Positions 23,517-36,197 are shown, numbered from the stretch's first letter. The stretch is 64,000 nt of DNA from Eutypa lata (GCA_022661535.1 JAKULF010000003.1:5146001-5210000), one strand, 5' to 3'. The notes: generated by a model from the letters alone, not told the origin. Translations and numbers: made by a program.

Positions 23517-25933
23517 CTATCTCGTACTTGAAGGCGTGTCGTCAGGGAAGATCTGTTTTTCATTGGGAGTCTGGTCCGAGGCTGCCGTGGTGATGTCACT
23601 TCTCCCACTATCCTGTGCGGCCGAAACGCTTTTACCCTCGTTCTTTTCCGATTTGACGGTGGTCGGGGCTGGCCTGCCCCGGAAGTAGTTGTGGACATGC
23701 TCGTTGAATTCGTCATCGTCGTCATCGAACGAGGCAGATTCGGCGTCACTAGCTACTCGCGCTGCTTCCCTCTCTTCCCAGTCGGCGCGGATGTCTACGA
23801 TCTGCTGCTTCATGTCCAGTTCCGGATGATAGTTCTTGCCGACGCCCATCCATCGCTCCCACGTCGAAAGGTGTTGAGGGTGGATAGCAACACCATGGTA
23901 TTCATCACTACGCCCATCGTGGACTATAACATTTCAAGTTAGCAATTGAATCTTTCGGTGAGTGCATGGAATGTTAGGAAGTACTCACTGTAGCGCCACC
24001 GCCTTTCTTGCTCCTTGAGATCGAGGCCCGTAGTGTCGGGCAGCCAAAGCCACGTAATCAACATACCGGCAAGGCCGAACCATGGGACGACGTAGAACTT
24101 GGTCTGTGTATTGATATAGTTGTAAAGCACCGAAGCAAGAAGAGCTCCGGCTTTGCCGATCATTGCCGAGAAGCCATGGGCGCTGGCTCGGATTTCGGTG
24201 GGGAAGACCTCTCCGGCTACCAAGAACGTGACCGAGTTGGGTCCGAATTGGTTGAAAAAAGAGGAGAGGAAATACATCGCTTGGAAGCTACGGATTCCTG
24301 CCGGGCTCGTGTAGTATTCGAAGTTGAAGGCTGGGATAACAAACATGATGAAGCACATCAGGAACCCGACCTAGGAGTACTCGTTAGCATCATTCGAACA
24401 AATTCTTCGATTGCACGTGCGTAAACTAACCTGCTGCATGGTTTTCCTCCCATACATCTTGTGGTCAATCAACATCGAAGCAGCATAGTAACCAGCAAGG
24501 GATACAACCACATTCACCAGACTCCAAGTCCATATTGTCATGAGAGAGCTAGGGTTATCCGAGATGACACTGATGAATTGACCTAGGCAAGTCGTAAGCT
24601 AACAGGGACGGGACAATATGGGATTCGAAGATAGAACATACTCTGGAACAGCTTGTTGCCATAGAAGAACACATCATTGCAAAACCAACCGCCAGCTGTC
24701 GCAAGAAGACGACCGCCGAAGTTCTGGCAAGTCAACTTCATCGACTTCACGTTGTAGCCCGTAACGTTGGCCTTTCTCTTCGCCTTGTCTAGCTGCTTGT
24801 CTGCTGACCGCATCTTATAAGTACGGTAGTAGGCGAGCCAGAGTGTCCCGACAGCAGGAATAGCAAAAGATATCCGGAAAGTATATTGCGCGGCGGTTTG
24901 CGAGTAAGGGGGCTCGCCGCTGCCACGGTTGAAGATGACGAGGAGGACGATGAGCAAGACTTGGTTGACGAATTGACCCCAACCTTGCATCAAGAAGGCC
25001 ATGGTAACCTTACGACCACGATGAAGCCGGTCATCGCGGGTCGAGAGCTTTCCAGCTGCCACTGCGTTTTCCATCGATGATGTCGCTGTAATTGGATACT
25101 CGCCGCCAACCCCGAGACCTTATAACGCATTAGTTGATGAATTGAGGAGATGGCCGATCTTAAGAGACGACTTACCGTAAATGAACAGTGCCCAGGCGTA
25201 CATGATGACCCATCCTTCTAGGTTGGTTCCCCAAGAGGCAACCAAAAGTATTAATCCGAGTAACATGATCAACGCATCTTGTATTAGGCCCCAACGTCGT
25301 CCGATCCAGTCACCGATGATCTATCATCATATCGTTAGTATCTATCGTGGATAGAAAGTATGTAAAAGGCATGCAACAAGTGCCCATGACTCCATGTGTT
25401 GTGAGGTTACTTACGCCGACTCCGACCTGGCCCACCATGATTCCAATCACTTCAAGATAGGTGACAGAGGAAATCCAATTGCTAGCACATTCTGTGGCCT
25501 CGTGGCCCCAACATGTTGGCCATGCTGCTCTGAAAAGGGGCTCGAGGTTTCCGATAGAGAACAAGACATATCCTTCGAGACCAAGACCGGCGCCAGGGAG
25601 GACAGCATGTCTGAAATACCAGGCAACAGGACTTAGAGGGTCTTTCTTAAACATCAACCAGATGCTCTCGGCTTCCGCCTTGGACTCGGCTCTGTCGGTC
25701 TTGCTGACGAAGGAGAACCGCTTGGAGAGTGGCAGGTCAGCCCAGTAAATACCTTCAGACGTATACGAGTCGTCCGGTTGAGTAAGGTATCTGAATATTT
25801 CCTTCTCCTGGTCGGTGGCGTAGTGGCCTCTCGGATAGTGCTGGTGCTCATCGCCAGTCACCGGGCCGTGAGGCACCGGTATCTCTCCAACGGGCGGCTC
25901 ATGCTCGTGGTGGCGGCGAAGAAGAGATGCCAT
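23517..25933 (-). CDS. MFS permease of the phosphate:H+ symporter group (GIT1/PHO84-like)
   Basis: Plasma-membrane transporter, probably for inorganic phosphate or glycerophosphodiesters. Six exons splice in frame to 693 residues, in gene order: 25415-25933, 25176-25320, 24642-25118, 24431-24582, 23989-24370 and 23517-23923. All introns are GT-AG and 55-95 bases long. About twelve membrane segments can be read. The first MFS signature is IGDWIGRRWG, followed by LIQDALIMLLGLILLV. The PHS-type signature GVGGEYPITATSSMEN lies in the third exon. A long cytoplasmic loop (YKMRSADKQLDKAKRK) follows segment 6. Then come FFNQFGPNSVTFLVAGEVFPTEIR and the exit motif LPDTTGLDLKEQERRW. The hydrophilic tail of about 130 residues (HPQHLSTWERWMGVGKNYHP, then acidic DDDDDEF) is typical of the fungal GIT1-type branch. 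Family assignment is firm; the exact substrate is inferred. Confidence 0.85.
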
Positions 25934-28893
25934 GACCGACTCTTACGGGGCGGTATATGGACAAGGAAGGAGTGAGCAGGTGGGAGTACCTGAGGGATTT
26001 GAAAAAAGGATTTATTTTAGGAGACGGATAAAAATAATGGCATGCATCTAGTTCTTATTTAAAGTTCGAGTTGGGAATGTAGTGCGTAGGGCCGAGGTCC
26101 ACTTGGGAGGCAAAGTTACCGGTTTAGTCCAGCGAGCCAGCTCGAAGAGAGGTAGAGGGGCAAGGGGAACACAAAAAAAAGTTCAAGGACGGGGAAGCCG
26201 CGAGCCACTAGGGTAATAAATAGAACGAGATGTAAGTAAAAGTATCTTACGATCTCCGATGTTTTTCTTTATAGTCGTATTTTAGTCTGAGCGCACTACG
26301 CTACTGACATAGTAGATCTCGGATCCCATCTCTTTATATATGTTTGCTCCTCATTCCTACCACCTACGAAGCGAGCCATCTAAGTATGTACATCGTAGCT
26401 CTAGCAGTTCCTCGTGGTAACCCACCCTCCGCTTTTTTCCCCACATCACATTGCTACACATATGGCTAGGATTGATGGATATAGCATGGGTGGAAATCTC
26501 TCTCGACGAGGGAAGAGATTGGTTGACAGCACGAGCTGCTCAGCGCATCCCTGGTTGGCTGGTTTACCTATGAAGAGGTAGAAAGGGTACTTACGGGCGG
26601 CGGCGTCGGCGGTTCTGTCGATCCCATATTTTCTCGTTATGGTACATGACAAAGCATGGGATTCGGTCTCAGCCAAGTTAACTCAAAACTTCGACCTCGA
26701 GGTGCATAAGTGGTCACGCGACACCTTGCCATCTTAAGAGAAGATTCTGTACGTACGAAGTGGTAGCGTCGAAACAGTCTGATATGTTCCGCTGCGCCAA
26801 GTCCGGCCCCAAGGGAAAAGGAGCTGCGAGCACTCTGGGCACTCTGGGCACTACGAAGTACCTACTCTGCTACTGTGCATTGAGTTGCAGGATTGCATTT
26901 TAGGCAGGTACATAGACCTACACACATAGAGTGCTAGATCAACTTGGCGGTTATCGTCGCAGGTGTAGTCTAGTGCGTAGATTTCTCATATTTTAACTCA
27001 TCCCATTACGTAGAAAACATTGAAAAAATGGAACTATGAGCCGCATGTACCGGGATTTTCAGCGGAGGGTCCCAGCTTAACCCCCACCCCACGTCTACAA
27101 CTATTCCCACCTGTGCATACTAGCGTTCTGTAAGTACCGCTGGGGACCCTGGATTTCGGACCAATGATATTTGAGAACTACCACACGTGTAGGTTTAATC
27201 GGTTTTAACTGGCTTCTAGATTCCGATAGCTAGCAGAGTCTGGAAGGCTGGTTTTTCCAAGTGAGGCCGAACATAGTAGAGAAAAGGAGCAAAGGGTAGT
27301 ATCCGGTAGTAACAATCCTCGATAAAAAAAAGAGGCACGCGACAATCAACTCGCATGTATACGTAGCAATGAGACTAGTATGTAGCCAAGTAGGATGAAA
27401 CGGGCCATAGTGTGGGTAGTAGCATGAGAAAAAAGCTTCTAAGGTTCTCGTTTATCCTACCGACGCATTGTTGTCGTTGCCATGAAAGCTTGGTTGCATT
27501 GGCCTTTGATTATCTGTCGAAGATCTTGTCTCGGCAGTCTTGTCGGTCATGTAGGACTCTGAATCCAGCAAGTGGTCGCGTGCTCGCTTTTGCTCTTCGA
27601 ATTATGCCCAGCCAGCCAGTGTTTTTAGAGTGAACTTATACGTAGTAGGACAATGAATTGTCTCCATCACCAACGCCGGCGCCACTTTCATCACCACCAT
27701 CACCACCACCAATACCACCACCAATACCACCACCACAACGTCTTATCTATGTAGCAGTTGAACGCTGATCAAAACGACACAGGATGGACGTGATAGGCAC
27801 GATGGGCATGAAAATCCCTGAACAACGTGCCTTCCTCTTGGAGGCAGGAAGATGCAAGACTACTATACCACATACATACCTCCTCCAACTGACCGGCGTT
27901 TGCATGATCTACAACGGAAAGGGGCGGAGGACCTTTTGTTGGCCTCATACAAAGTAAATTCTAGCCCATAATACTAAGAATAGCAGCCAAGAACTGTATC
28001 ACAAACGAATATGTTGTCGGCATATCAACTTCGTTTATCATTATAAGCTTATAATATACCGAAGATGCAAGGTCTGCACGGCCTCGATTATACATAGAAA
28101 CTACGGGTTGACATCAGTTCGAAACAAGATCTACGCCAAGGTTTAAACTCGGACGTCAACGAGGTTTCCGGATATTTCTGGGCAAAACTGGGCATTTGCG
28201 TCTGGCGTCCCGCCTTATGATTGTTTGCATTTGGTAATGTTCGCAATTCAACTTGGCATGTTTTACTTCGTCTATGAATAGCTATGATTAGGTAATGAAC
28301 GTCTGGAATTGTCTCAACTGGCAAATCCCCGTATGGAGCTCTGTATGTGGCGATTTTTATCAACTTGGCAGACAGATGACATGTCTGTTAACATGCCATT
28401 GATATTCAATGTTCATTTCGAACTCGAGATCGGTCGGTTTTCGGTCTCGCAAAAATGCTAGTTGAGTTTATGCAAGTACATAACTCACACAAAGTTGGTG
28501 CACCACTGCAGGCGACTACAAACACAAAGCATAACTATAACTACTGCTATGTATGTATGTATGCTGGTGCGACATTACCCGAAGAACTACCGAGAATTAC
28601 TCATTTAGGACGAATCTGTGCTGGCATTGGCTATAACTTTACATGAGATCTGCCTGAGTTACGCGGTCGAAAACGTCAGCAAGATGACGCATATATGTAT
28701 GTTATGCATTTATACATTGATGCATGTATCAAGTACGAAGTATGAATATGTAATTATCTAGTCTACACTAGAGTCCTCGAGGTTATGCATGTGATTAGAT
28801 AAAGATTAGTTACAGTCCCACGTGACTTCGCGTCGAGTAAAGAAGATCCCTTGAGACGTAACGCGTCTTGGCTAACTACTGCTGACTGCGCAC
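25934..28893. other. Long intergenic region, MFS permease to APN1
   Basis: About 3 kb between divergent genes, so it holds two promoters. No convincing frame. A short direct repeat of CACTCTGGG lies near 26.83 kb and an ACC/ATC-rich repeat near 27.68-27.73 kb. Confidence 0.5.
27683..27736. repeat. CAC/CCA-rich imperfect tandem repeat
   Basis: Repeated CACCACCAATAC-like units. A third-codon-like period is present but there is no supporting gene. Confidence 0.7.
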
Positions 28894-29109
28894 ATGAAAC
28901 TCCTTCGCGAAGCCCTACGTGTAATCAATGCATCCGGCCCCTTCTCTTTGAACTTGATTCATGGTAATTTGTATACTAAGGTTGTCGATGATTTGGTCCA
29001 TCACCTTGTACTTCCATCAGTTGCCCCTACATACTTCGCCCATTGTAGATTGAGAGCCACCATTCCACTACACTATCGTTGTCAACGAGGTATCACATCC
29101 AGCATCACC

Positions 29110-30496
29110 ATGTCTCGTCGGATCTCTCGTCAAGCTGTGAAAGCAGCCGTTTCTTCCGAAACCAAAGAGTCTGGAATTGGGTCGAATGGGAATACCGAAT
29201 CTACCTCACCTGTATCCAAACCCAAGGTCATAAAACGAAAGGCCACCAAGGCCGTCGTCGAAGAGGAACAAGAAACAGCTGTGACTGAAGAGGAAGCCAA
29301 ACCCACAAAGAAGCGCAGGACTACTAAGAATAAGGTTGAAGATACAGCGCCACTGGCAGAACGTACTGTTGTATCTTCCCTGAAGAAGTCCATGTATATT
29401 GGTGCCCATGTTAGCAGTGCTGGTGGTGAGTTACTACTAAGTTTCGGGTTGTGCAAGCTGCTAGGCTAATACGATTCTATACATAGGAGTGCATAACTCG
29501 ATAAATAACGCTATACACATCGGTGCGAACTCGTTTGCGCTTTTCCTTAAATCACAGCGGAAGTGGGCAAATCCTCCTATTACATCTGAGGCACGAGATC
29601 AGTTCCGCGCCTTATCTCATTCGCATGGTTTTAAGACCGACAAGCACTGCGTCCCCCATGGCTCCTATCTAGTGAACCTCGCACAGTCGGATGAAGCCAA
29701 GGCAGACCAAGCTTATACTGCGTTTCTAGACGACCTTCAGCGCTGCGAGTCCCTCGGCATAACACTGTACAATTTCCACCCAGGGAATTCCAATGGAGAG
29801 GACAGGGCAGAGGCTATTCAGCGAATAGCTACGCAGCTGAACAAATCACACAAGGCTACGAGCACAGTTATCACGCTCTTGGAGAACATGGCCGGGCAGG
29901 GCAACGTTATCGGATCGACCTTCGAGGATCTGCGTGATATCATCGAGTTAATAGACGACAAGAGCAGGGTAGGCGTCTGTATTGACACATGCCACGCTTT
30001 TGCTGCGGGTTATGACCTGCGATCTCCCCCCGCCTTCAAAGAGACCTTTGACAAGTTCGAGAAGCTGGTGGGCTTGAAGTACCTGAAGGCGTTCCATCTG
30101 AACGACAGCAAGGCCCCATTCAACTCGCACCGTGACCTCCACGCCAACATCGGAACGGGATTCCTGGGTCTTCGCGCCTTCCACAACGTCATGAACCACG
30201 AGTCGCTGCAGGATCTGCCGATGGTGCTCGAGACGCCCATAGATAGAAAGGGGCCGGACGGGAAGACCGTCGAAGACAAGCAGGTGTGGGCGGATGAGAT
30301 CAAGCTGCTGGAGAGCCTCATTGGCATGGACCCTGAAAGCGATGAATTCAAGGCGCACGATGCGCGCCTGCAGGCGCAGGGGGCCGGCGAGCGCAGTAAG
30401 GTTCAGGACCAGGTTGATCGCAAGGCAGGAAAGGATGCTAAGAAGGGCAGTAAACGGGGCAAGAAGAAGGTTGAATCAGAGGATGAATCTGACTAA
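29110..30496 (+). CDS. APN1: AP endonuclease APN1 (endonuclease IV family)
   Basis: Cuts 5' of abasic sites and removes blocked 3' ends in base-excision repair. The fold is a zinc-dependent TIM barrel. Two exons (29110-29425 and 29487-30496) with a 61-base intron give 441 residues. The N-terminal 90 residues are charged and disordered with a nuclear-type basic patch (KPTKKRRTTKNK). The barrel begins YIGAHVSSAGG and continues with ENMAGQGN, VGVCIDTCHAFAAGYD, FHLNDSK and LETP, which supply the expected metal ligands. The C-terminus is a Lys-rich tail. I chose the ATG at 29110 because it has A at -3 (CACCATGT) and starts the usual N-terminus. The same frame is open back to an ATG at 28894, which could give a longer isoform (see findings). 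Confidence 0.95.
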
Positions 30497-31691
30497 TGCT
30501 GATTGGCTAATCCTGTCTATTATTGTTATGTATATCTTGTGTAAAACCGCAGGGGCTTATGGCGTTTATGACATCCGGATATGTAGTCTGGATACTCCTG
30601 AGACATTAGTAAAGTCTTGGGATCATATGAAAAGCTGTAACAATTGGGTGTTATAATAATGCCAAGGGCATAATAAGCTTTAGTATTATAGCAAGGCAAC
30701 CTTAATGTTACATGATAAGTAGTGCGTAAGGCTTGGCTCATACTCTAAGATCGTCAAATAAGACACAGTTGAAAACAACCACAATACCTTGTTGATTTAG
30801 ATCGTCCAAAACAATATCTGATCTGGCATCGGTGTTGGGTTCCCGTTCTGTTATCATTATTATCATGCAACATTGTCCTGCAAACCAGCTCCCCACAAGC
30901 GCGTGTTGATGGATGAATTTGAAGAAAGACTAGGAAATACGAAAAGGGGTGGATACTTGAGTAAACAAAATAAAATAGGGTAGCCGCAGAAATCAGGTCG
31001 CGACGGGTTTGAGACGGCCTCAGCTCTCCCTAATAGGTATCATCATTGGCCATGATTTGAAAAGAGCAGATTGTTTCTTCCTCTGATCCATCTCTGGTGG
31101 TTGTTTGATTTTTGGCCTCAGTATTCATCCCCCTTGGATGAGTAACATTATAGGCATTAGTTCTGAAAAGGAAGAAGAAAAAAGGAAAGAAAAAAAAAAC
31201 AAAAAACAATAGAAACAAACATCGAGGAAAGGAAGATGCATTGCTGCAACCGTCAGCTACGCAGAAGAAGAAGAAGAAGCAGAGAACAAAGCTACCTAGG
31301 TAGGTTGCGTGACATTTATACGTTTCTTACAGGAAATATTAGATTTTATAGTCACTAGAAATGCTGAACTTAGTTTTCAGCTTTTTAATAATTTAATGTT
31401 TCATTCAGTCCGCTCGTTTTATATTTGGTGACTAAACATTTTCCAGTGGTATCAACAAATTTAAGTTTACATTTTCTTTCTTTTGTTGCCCATTAAAACC
31501 CATTCGCCCCCTTCTAGTCAGGCTTCACGAACTACTGCGCAAGTAGCTTTCACTATCTGAATTGATAAACTTAAAAATGCTTGATATTGACTGTCTACGA
31601 CTTGCCTCCACCCCTTTCTGCGCCTTCAAAGAAAAGGGGGGGAGGGGAGCGTAGGCAGACAGGTGATTGATTAGGTAACGTTCTAAGAAAT
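30497..31691. other. Intergenic, APN1 3' side
   Basis: No gene supported. An A-rich tract (AAAGAAAAAAAAAAC) lies near 31.18-31.21 kb and an (AGA)n run near 31.265 kb. Confidence 0.5.
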
Positions 31692-33441
31692 CTAGCAATA
31701 GTAGAACACCCGGCCCTCGAACAGCCGCCTCGCTGTCCTCGATACGCTACACTTTTCCACCGCTAGGCCCTCCTCAAGGCCGGTCGACATCGGCATCGAC
31801 AGGACACAATCAACGTCGATCGAGCCCTTTCGGTGCGCTATCTTCACGCGTCTAGAGACTGTGTTCACCTTGCTATCCGCCGACCCAAAGCCCAATTCCG
31901 ACGATTGCGTCAATTCTGTTGTTGTGGAGCTTCTCTCGCTGGCATTGGAGCCCGTCTCGTCGTCTCCCCCTGACGTCAATAGAGAGGAAGAGGAAGAGGA
32001 AGGGCTAGGGGTCCATCCCGGTGACGGCGGCATCAAGCCGATCCCGCTCCGCGTCGACGCGATAGCCGCTTCCCACGCTACCGTTCCCGGCGCCGCAACG
32101 GCAGCCGCGAGGCACACGGCACCCGTGAGCTAGAGCGTTGGGTGCGGTTTCCCCATGCTGAAGGCGAGGACCTGGATGTCGGGCGTTTCACCATCTTTGG
32201 CACCCTGTCTCGCTGGGGCCATCGCAGGAGGCCAGACGACGGCGATCTTAGGCGTGCCCTTTGTCTGCGCGGCTTCCTCAACTGAACGACGCGAGACCCA
32301 TCCGCACGGCGCCAGCGCGGCGGATCGCCTCAATAGTATCGAGGTACGGGGCCAGGTCGGCGTCGTTGAGAACTGGTACGCCTGTGCCTATGCCTGTGCC
32401 CTGTGTTGATGAAGGCGAAGTGAAGGCGAGGGCTATCCGCAACGCGGGAGGTAACGATGCGGCGTCTATAACGACGAAGGGGTTCGCGGCATCGTTTAGT
32501 GTCGTTCGGACGGGCCAGATGTCCTGTTGTTCGTTTCTTGTTGACGCTACTGCTACCACCATCGATGGCAACGGTAGCGGGATGCGTAGTACGTCGACCG
32601 GGTTTCCCGTCGGGAACAGATGATCTCTCATGCTGCCTGCGGGCCTTACGAACGCAATCTTGATCTCGGCTCCGGGCCTACCGACGCCGTGGATGCGGTA
32701 CTCGCCCACCTCACGGACGGGAACGCCACGATCACGCTCTTCAATTTCCTTCCCTTCCTCACCACCATCATTAATCTCAACAGTCTCAATGTACAAACGA
32801 CGGGTGTTTGTATTAAAAACACGAACATCTACCGTCGCCTCCCTCCCCCTACCACCACAACCCTCTGGTATCATCACTAACCCTTCTTCAACAGCAAACG
32901 GCCCCACGCCTGCCGCCATATTCCCACAGCTACCGGACATGTCGACGCCACAGCTGCCCATGCCGACCTGCACGAATGTGTAGTTAACATCGGCACCAGG
33001 CACGGAAGATGGCCCCACCACCGCCACCTTTGACGTCGTGCTCGGCGCGCCTCCCACACCGTCCACCTGCCTCGGGTCCGCGTCCGCGGAGCCTAGGGTC
33101 GCTAGGAGCGCCGCCGCCTAGTCCGCCGAAGACGCCGGTAGGTGCCGTCGCTGGATGAAGAGGCCCTTGGACGTGCCGGCACGCATGAGCACGGCGGGGA
33201 GCGTATGCCGTTGGCGGCATTTTCGCGGAGGCTTGGCGGTGGTGTCCATGATTGTTAGCCCTGGCGCTGGAGGTGGTGGTGATGGGGAACCCCAGGGGAT
33301 TCGAGGAGGTGCTGGCTCAGGCCAGGGGCTTAGTGATGATAGATGACTTCGCGGCTGTGAACTATATGCTGGCTGGGGTAGCAGCGAAGCGAGACGGGGG
33401 TTCCGAATCTGGGCAAGGGGGATAATGTTTATGCTTTTCAT
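31692..33441 (-). pseudogene. PrpF-family isomerase pseudogene (aconitate-delta-isomerase-like)
   Basis: Members of this family (PrpF, bacterial aconitate isomerase, Ustilago Adi1) shift the double bond of aconitate-type tricarboxylates. The reading frame shows HTLPAVLMRAGTSKGLFIQR near the start, VDGVGGAPSTTSKVAVVGPS, NYTFVQVGMG and, near the end, KPHPTL-LTGAVCLAAAVA and SRTARRLFEGRVFYY, so the whole domain is present in order. It is broken three times: an in-frame TAG at 33118-33120 where Trp would be plausible, a one-base frameshift near 32283 between GLAS and VEEAAQTKGTPK, and a second TAG at 32130-32132 where Gln is expected. No intron can bypass them, since homology continues straight across. 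The first ATG (33441) gives a basic, Ser/Pro-rich leader that could be mitochondrial; an internal Met lies at 33249. Decay appears recent because the rest is well kept. Confidence 0.85.
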
Positions 33442-34305
33442 GTGCTAGAAGCGACGACGACGGTAGTTCAATGTCGATTTATAAGCTCATAGCGAATATG
33501 AGCGATGTGAGAAAAGAAAACAAATCTTGATTATGGGTATGAAGGTTGGTTGTTGAAGGTAATAGGGGGTGATAAAAATGGCAAGACTCGCTAGCCTTTG
33601 GCTTTAAAGCATTGGAGCACCACATACCCTTGCCGAAAAGCCCCGTCGTTATATCCGTGGTCATCATGGTGATGATAGGGACTCAAGGCTATGATGTGAT
33701 CGACTACAGATAGGGGAGGTCCGCCATGCACTTGCTAACGGGAGCGGGCCCGTCTAAAGAGGCCGCGGGAAGAAAATAGAGGGTGTCTTACCCGCTGAAC
33801 CCGAGTGGAATTTGGCTTGGGGTCATATGGGGCCCTGTATCCGGGGAAATGGGTTCCATGGGGTACATAGTTAAGGGGCAAAGGAGTTTGCCATATAAAG
33901 CTTAGGAAGGGGGTATGTATGATACTGTCTTATACGGGCATATTAACAACGACCTAATTTTGATTAATACAATCTTCCGTTGGAAGCTGCTACTAGTCAG
34001 TTAGATAGCCTAGAGCTTCGGTGCCACTAGGATATTGCACTCTCTACGGAGAATATAATACCATTTCTGGCGGCGTCATCTTCATTTGCAGAGCTCCTGT
34101 AGCATATAACCTGGCGATGAACCTGTCTTAAGGTTTCTAAAGGGCCATCTAAGGTATTTTTTAGTCTAGGCCCTGGAAATCATCCAAAGCTGAGCCGTTA
34201 AAGCCAAATAGTAGATCATCAACAGATGGCTGCATCTAGTTCGGTCTCGCCACAGCATACCCATCGCCCGCTTGGTCTAGACGAGACTGGGGCGGCATCG
34301 CATAC
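33442..34305. other. Intergenic in decayed island
   Basis: No gene or strong signal seen. Confidence 0.4.
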
Positions 34306-34621
34306 TTAGTTGAGTGACTGTGGGTTAGGTACCGGGAACGACTGAGCGGCTGTCTCGTTCGTAGACACAGGAGGTATCCCCTGAGAATTGTCCTGTTCTC
34401 CCAGAAAGCTCTGTATGATCCCGTCTATATCGAGGTCGATGATACCGCCGCCACCCTGCAGACAGAGGCTGTGCAGCCGACCAGCTGTTTACAGGATCTG
34501 CTGTGCGACTATTGCCGGGGCCTGAGGAAGAACTATCAAATCTAGATACTGGCGGTTGTGATGGAGAGGGCACAGCCGGTCTATCTCTATCAATGATCCA
34601 CCCACCACTAGGCTCGCGCAT
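34306..34621 (-). pseudogene. Possible C-terminal relic of a transcription factor
   Basis: On the minus strand a Ser/Pro-rich frame (PAVPSPSQPPVSRFDSSSSG) gives way, after a one-base shift near 34465, to a second frame reading GGGIIDLDIDGIIQSFLGEQ, which ends VPNPQSLN and a TAA at 34306-34308. A disordered Ser/Pro stretch followed by an acidic and hydrophobic segment is typical of the tail of fungal Zn2Cys6 regulators. No zinc cluster or middle homology domain is present nearby, so at most the 3' end survives. The identification is weak and rests on composition and position inside a decayed metabolic island. Confidence 0.25.
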
Positions 34622-34629
34622 CGCCCGCG

Positions 34630-35442
34630 CACTCCATGAATGAATTTACCGATATCGCACGACTTGTGCTGTAGAGATGACCATCAGCGACAAATGGACG
34701 GTGTAACAATATGGCTAGAACATAGTACATGGCACTGCATTGTTAGTATACACACACACACATATATATATATACACCTAGGCAAGTTGTGAAGTGGGGC
34801 TCGACGTACTGAAGACTGAGAACATGTGGTGGCGGTATTTTGTACCCTTTCTCTGCCGTGTCAAAGCTTAGGTGTTCTGGAAGGAAGTTTTTCCAGGCCA
34901 CTAGTTTGGAATGTAAGTTCTCGATTAACTTGGATAGTTGTTGTGAGCTCTAGTGGAAGCTGTGCTCATTGTAGATACAACCAAGTATGTCGCTCATCGT
35001 GATATACAGCTTACAAAGCATTGTGAAGGTGGAAGTACTATAAGCAGGCGATCCGAGATAATTGTTCTCAGAATGAGTCGAGTAGGCAAAGGGTGTCCAG
35101 TGTTCAAATTCTTCATATGTATCCAGAAATTTGATCGGGACAAGACTATCAGATTCCTTGAGTGTAACTGGTCGGCCTATTGACCTGGCAGGTCAGAAAT
35201 AATAACTCCAAGTTATGCAGGCATAGCCTAGAGAATATCTAACCTTGATATAGCGATTGGATCTTATCGACAACTATCGTTATGTGTTAGCTGCCTTCAC
35301 AGGGTATTGGGTTTTGTGAGGGCTTAAAATAGGGGCAAGAATCGATTACTAGTGATCGACTCGCACATTCTAGCACTAATCCCTTTGCTTCTATCACCCT
35401 GAAATTGTCCCGTCATAGTAATGGACAAGTCCGAATCTCATC
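34630..35442. other. Intergenic upstream of the tricarboxylate-carrier relic
   Basis: Apart from the CA/TA repeat, nothing recognisable. Confidence 0.4.
34749..34777. repeat. (CA)n(TA)n dinucleotide repeat
   Basis: A CA run passes directly into a TA run. Non-coding. Confidence 0.85.
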
Positions 35443-36197
35443 ATGAACTCCGAAACGGCAACGACGGAATCACCTATACCAAGAACATTATTGGAGGGAC
35501 AAGCAAATGGAAATAACAAACAGCAGCCAAAGAGTTATAAAGTATCACCGGGAATCTCCCTACTAGCTGGCGGGGTTGCCGGAGCAGTAGAGGCCACGGT
35601 TACGGTAGGCCAAAAGAACGAGCACAAAACATAATGTAAAACCGGGTTGATTGACGCGTTGATTCGCAGTATCCTTTCGAATTCGCGAAGACAAGAGCTC
35701 AACTGGGTGGAGCCGGGACGAAGAACCCCTTGATTCTTGTGGCTCGCATCGTCCGAGAGCACGGTTCTCGTGTAGTCTACATAGGTTGCTCAACACTTAT
35801 CCTTGTAAGAAATCACTCGTTCTAATTAAAGCATGTCAACTAATATCCAAGTCAGGGTACAACCCTCAAAGCAGGAGTACGATTTCTCTCATTCGATTCT
35901 ATTAAGAATTTACTGGTCGATGAACAAGGTTGTCTTTCGCCCGGGAGAGGGATGCTCGCCGGTATGGTAGCGGGTTGTGTCGAAAGTATTGTCGCCGTTA
36001 CACCGACTGAGCGTATCAAGACAGCGCTGTAAGTTTCATAAGGATCTCCCCATACGGCGACTAGATTCTAATTCTGGGGTTTAATACGAAGGGTTGACGA
36101 TGCGAAGTCGTCTAATAGACAGTTCCGGGGAGGCATCGTTTTCACAATGTATGAAAAGGTCGCGTCGGTGCTTGATGGCTTATCGCCGAAAATTTAG
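35443..36197 (+). pseudogene. Mitochondrial tricarboxylate (citrate) carrier with internal deletion
   Basis: Inner-membrane antiporter of the SLC25 family (CTP1/Mtt1 type). Four exons splice cleanly (35443-35604, 35670-35804, 35856-36028, 36092-36197) into 191 residues, against about 300 for the family. Repeat 1 is complete: LLAGGVAGAVEATVT, the carrier signature YPFEFAKTRAQ, then a second helix ending LKAGVRFLSFDSIKNLL. Repeat 2 starts (MLAGMVAGCVESIVAVTPTERIKTAL, VDDAKSSNRQFRG) and then jumps directly to the last helix of repeat 3 (GGIVFTMYEKV). About 110-115 residues, including the rest of repeat 2 and the third signature, are absent. The frame is kept across the join and all splice sites remain GT-AG. 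A carrier with so few helices should not transport, so I list it as a pseudogene although it could still be expressed. Confidence 0.85.

Noticed and set aside
27683..27736. CAC/CCA repeats considered as a CRISPR-like array
   Set aside because: Repeats are contiguous and imperfect with no unique spacers. The organism is a fungus.
33118..33120. The TAG in the PrpF gene considered as readthrough or as lying in an intron
   Set aside because: No GT-AG pair around it preserves the conserved sequence, and two further lesions downstream make readthrough insufficient.
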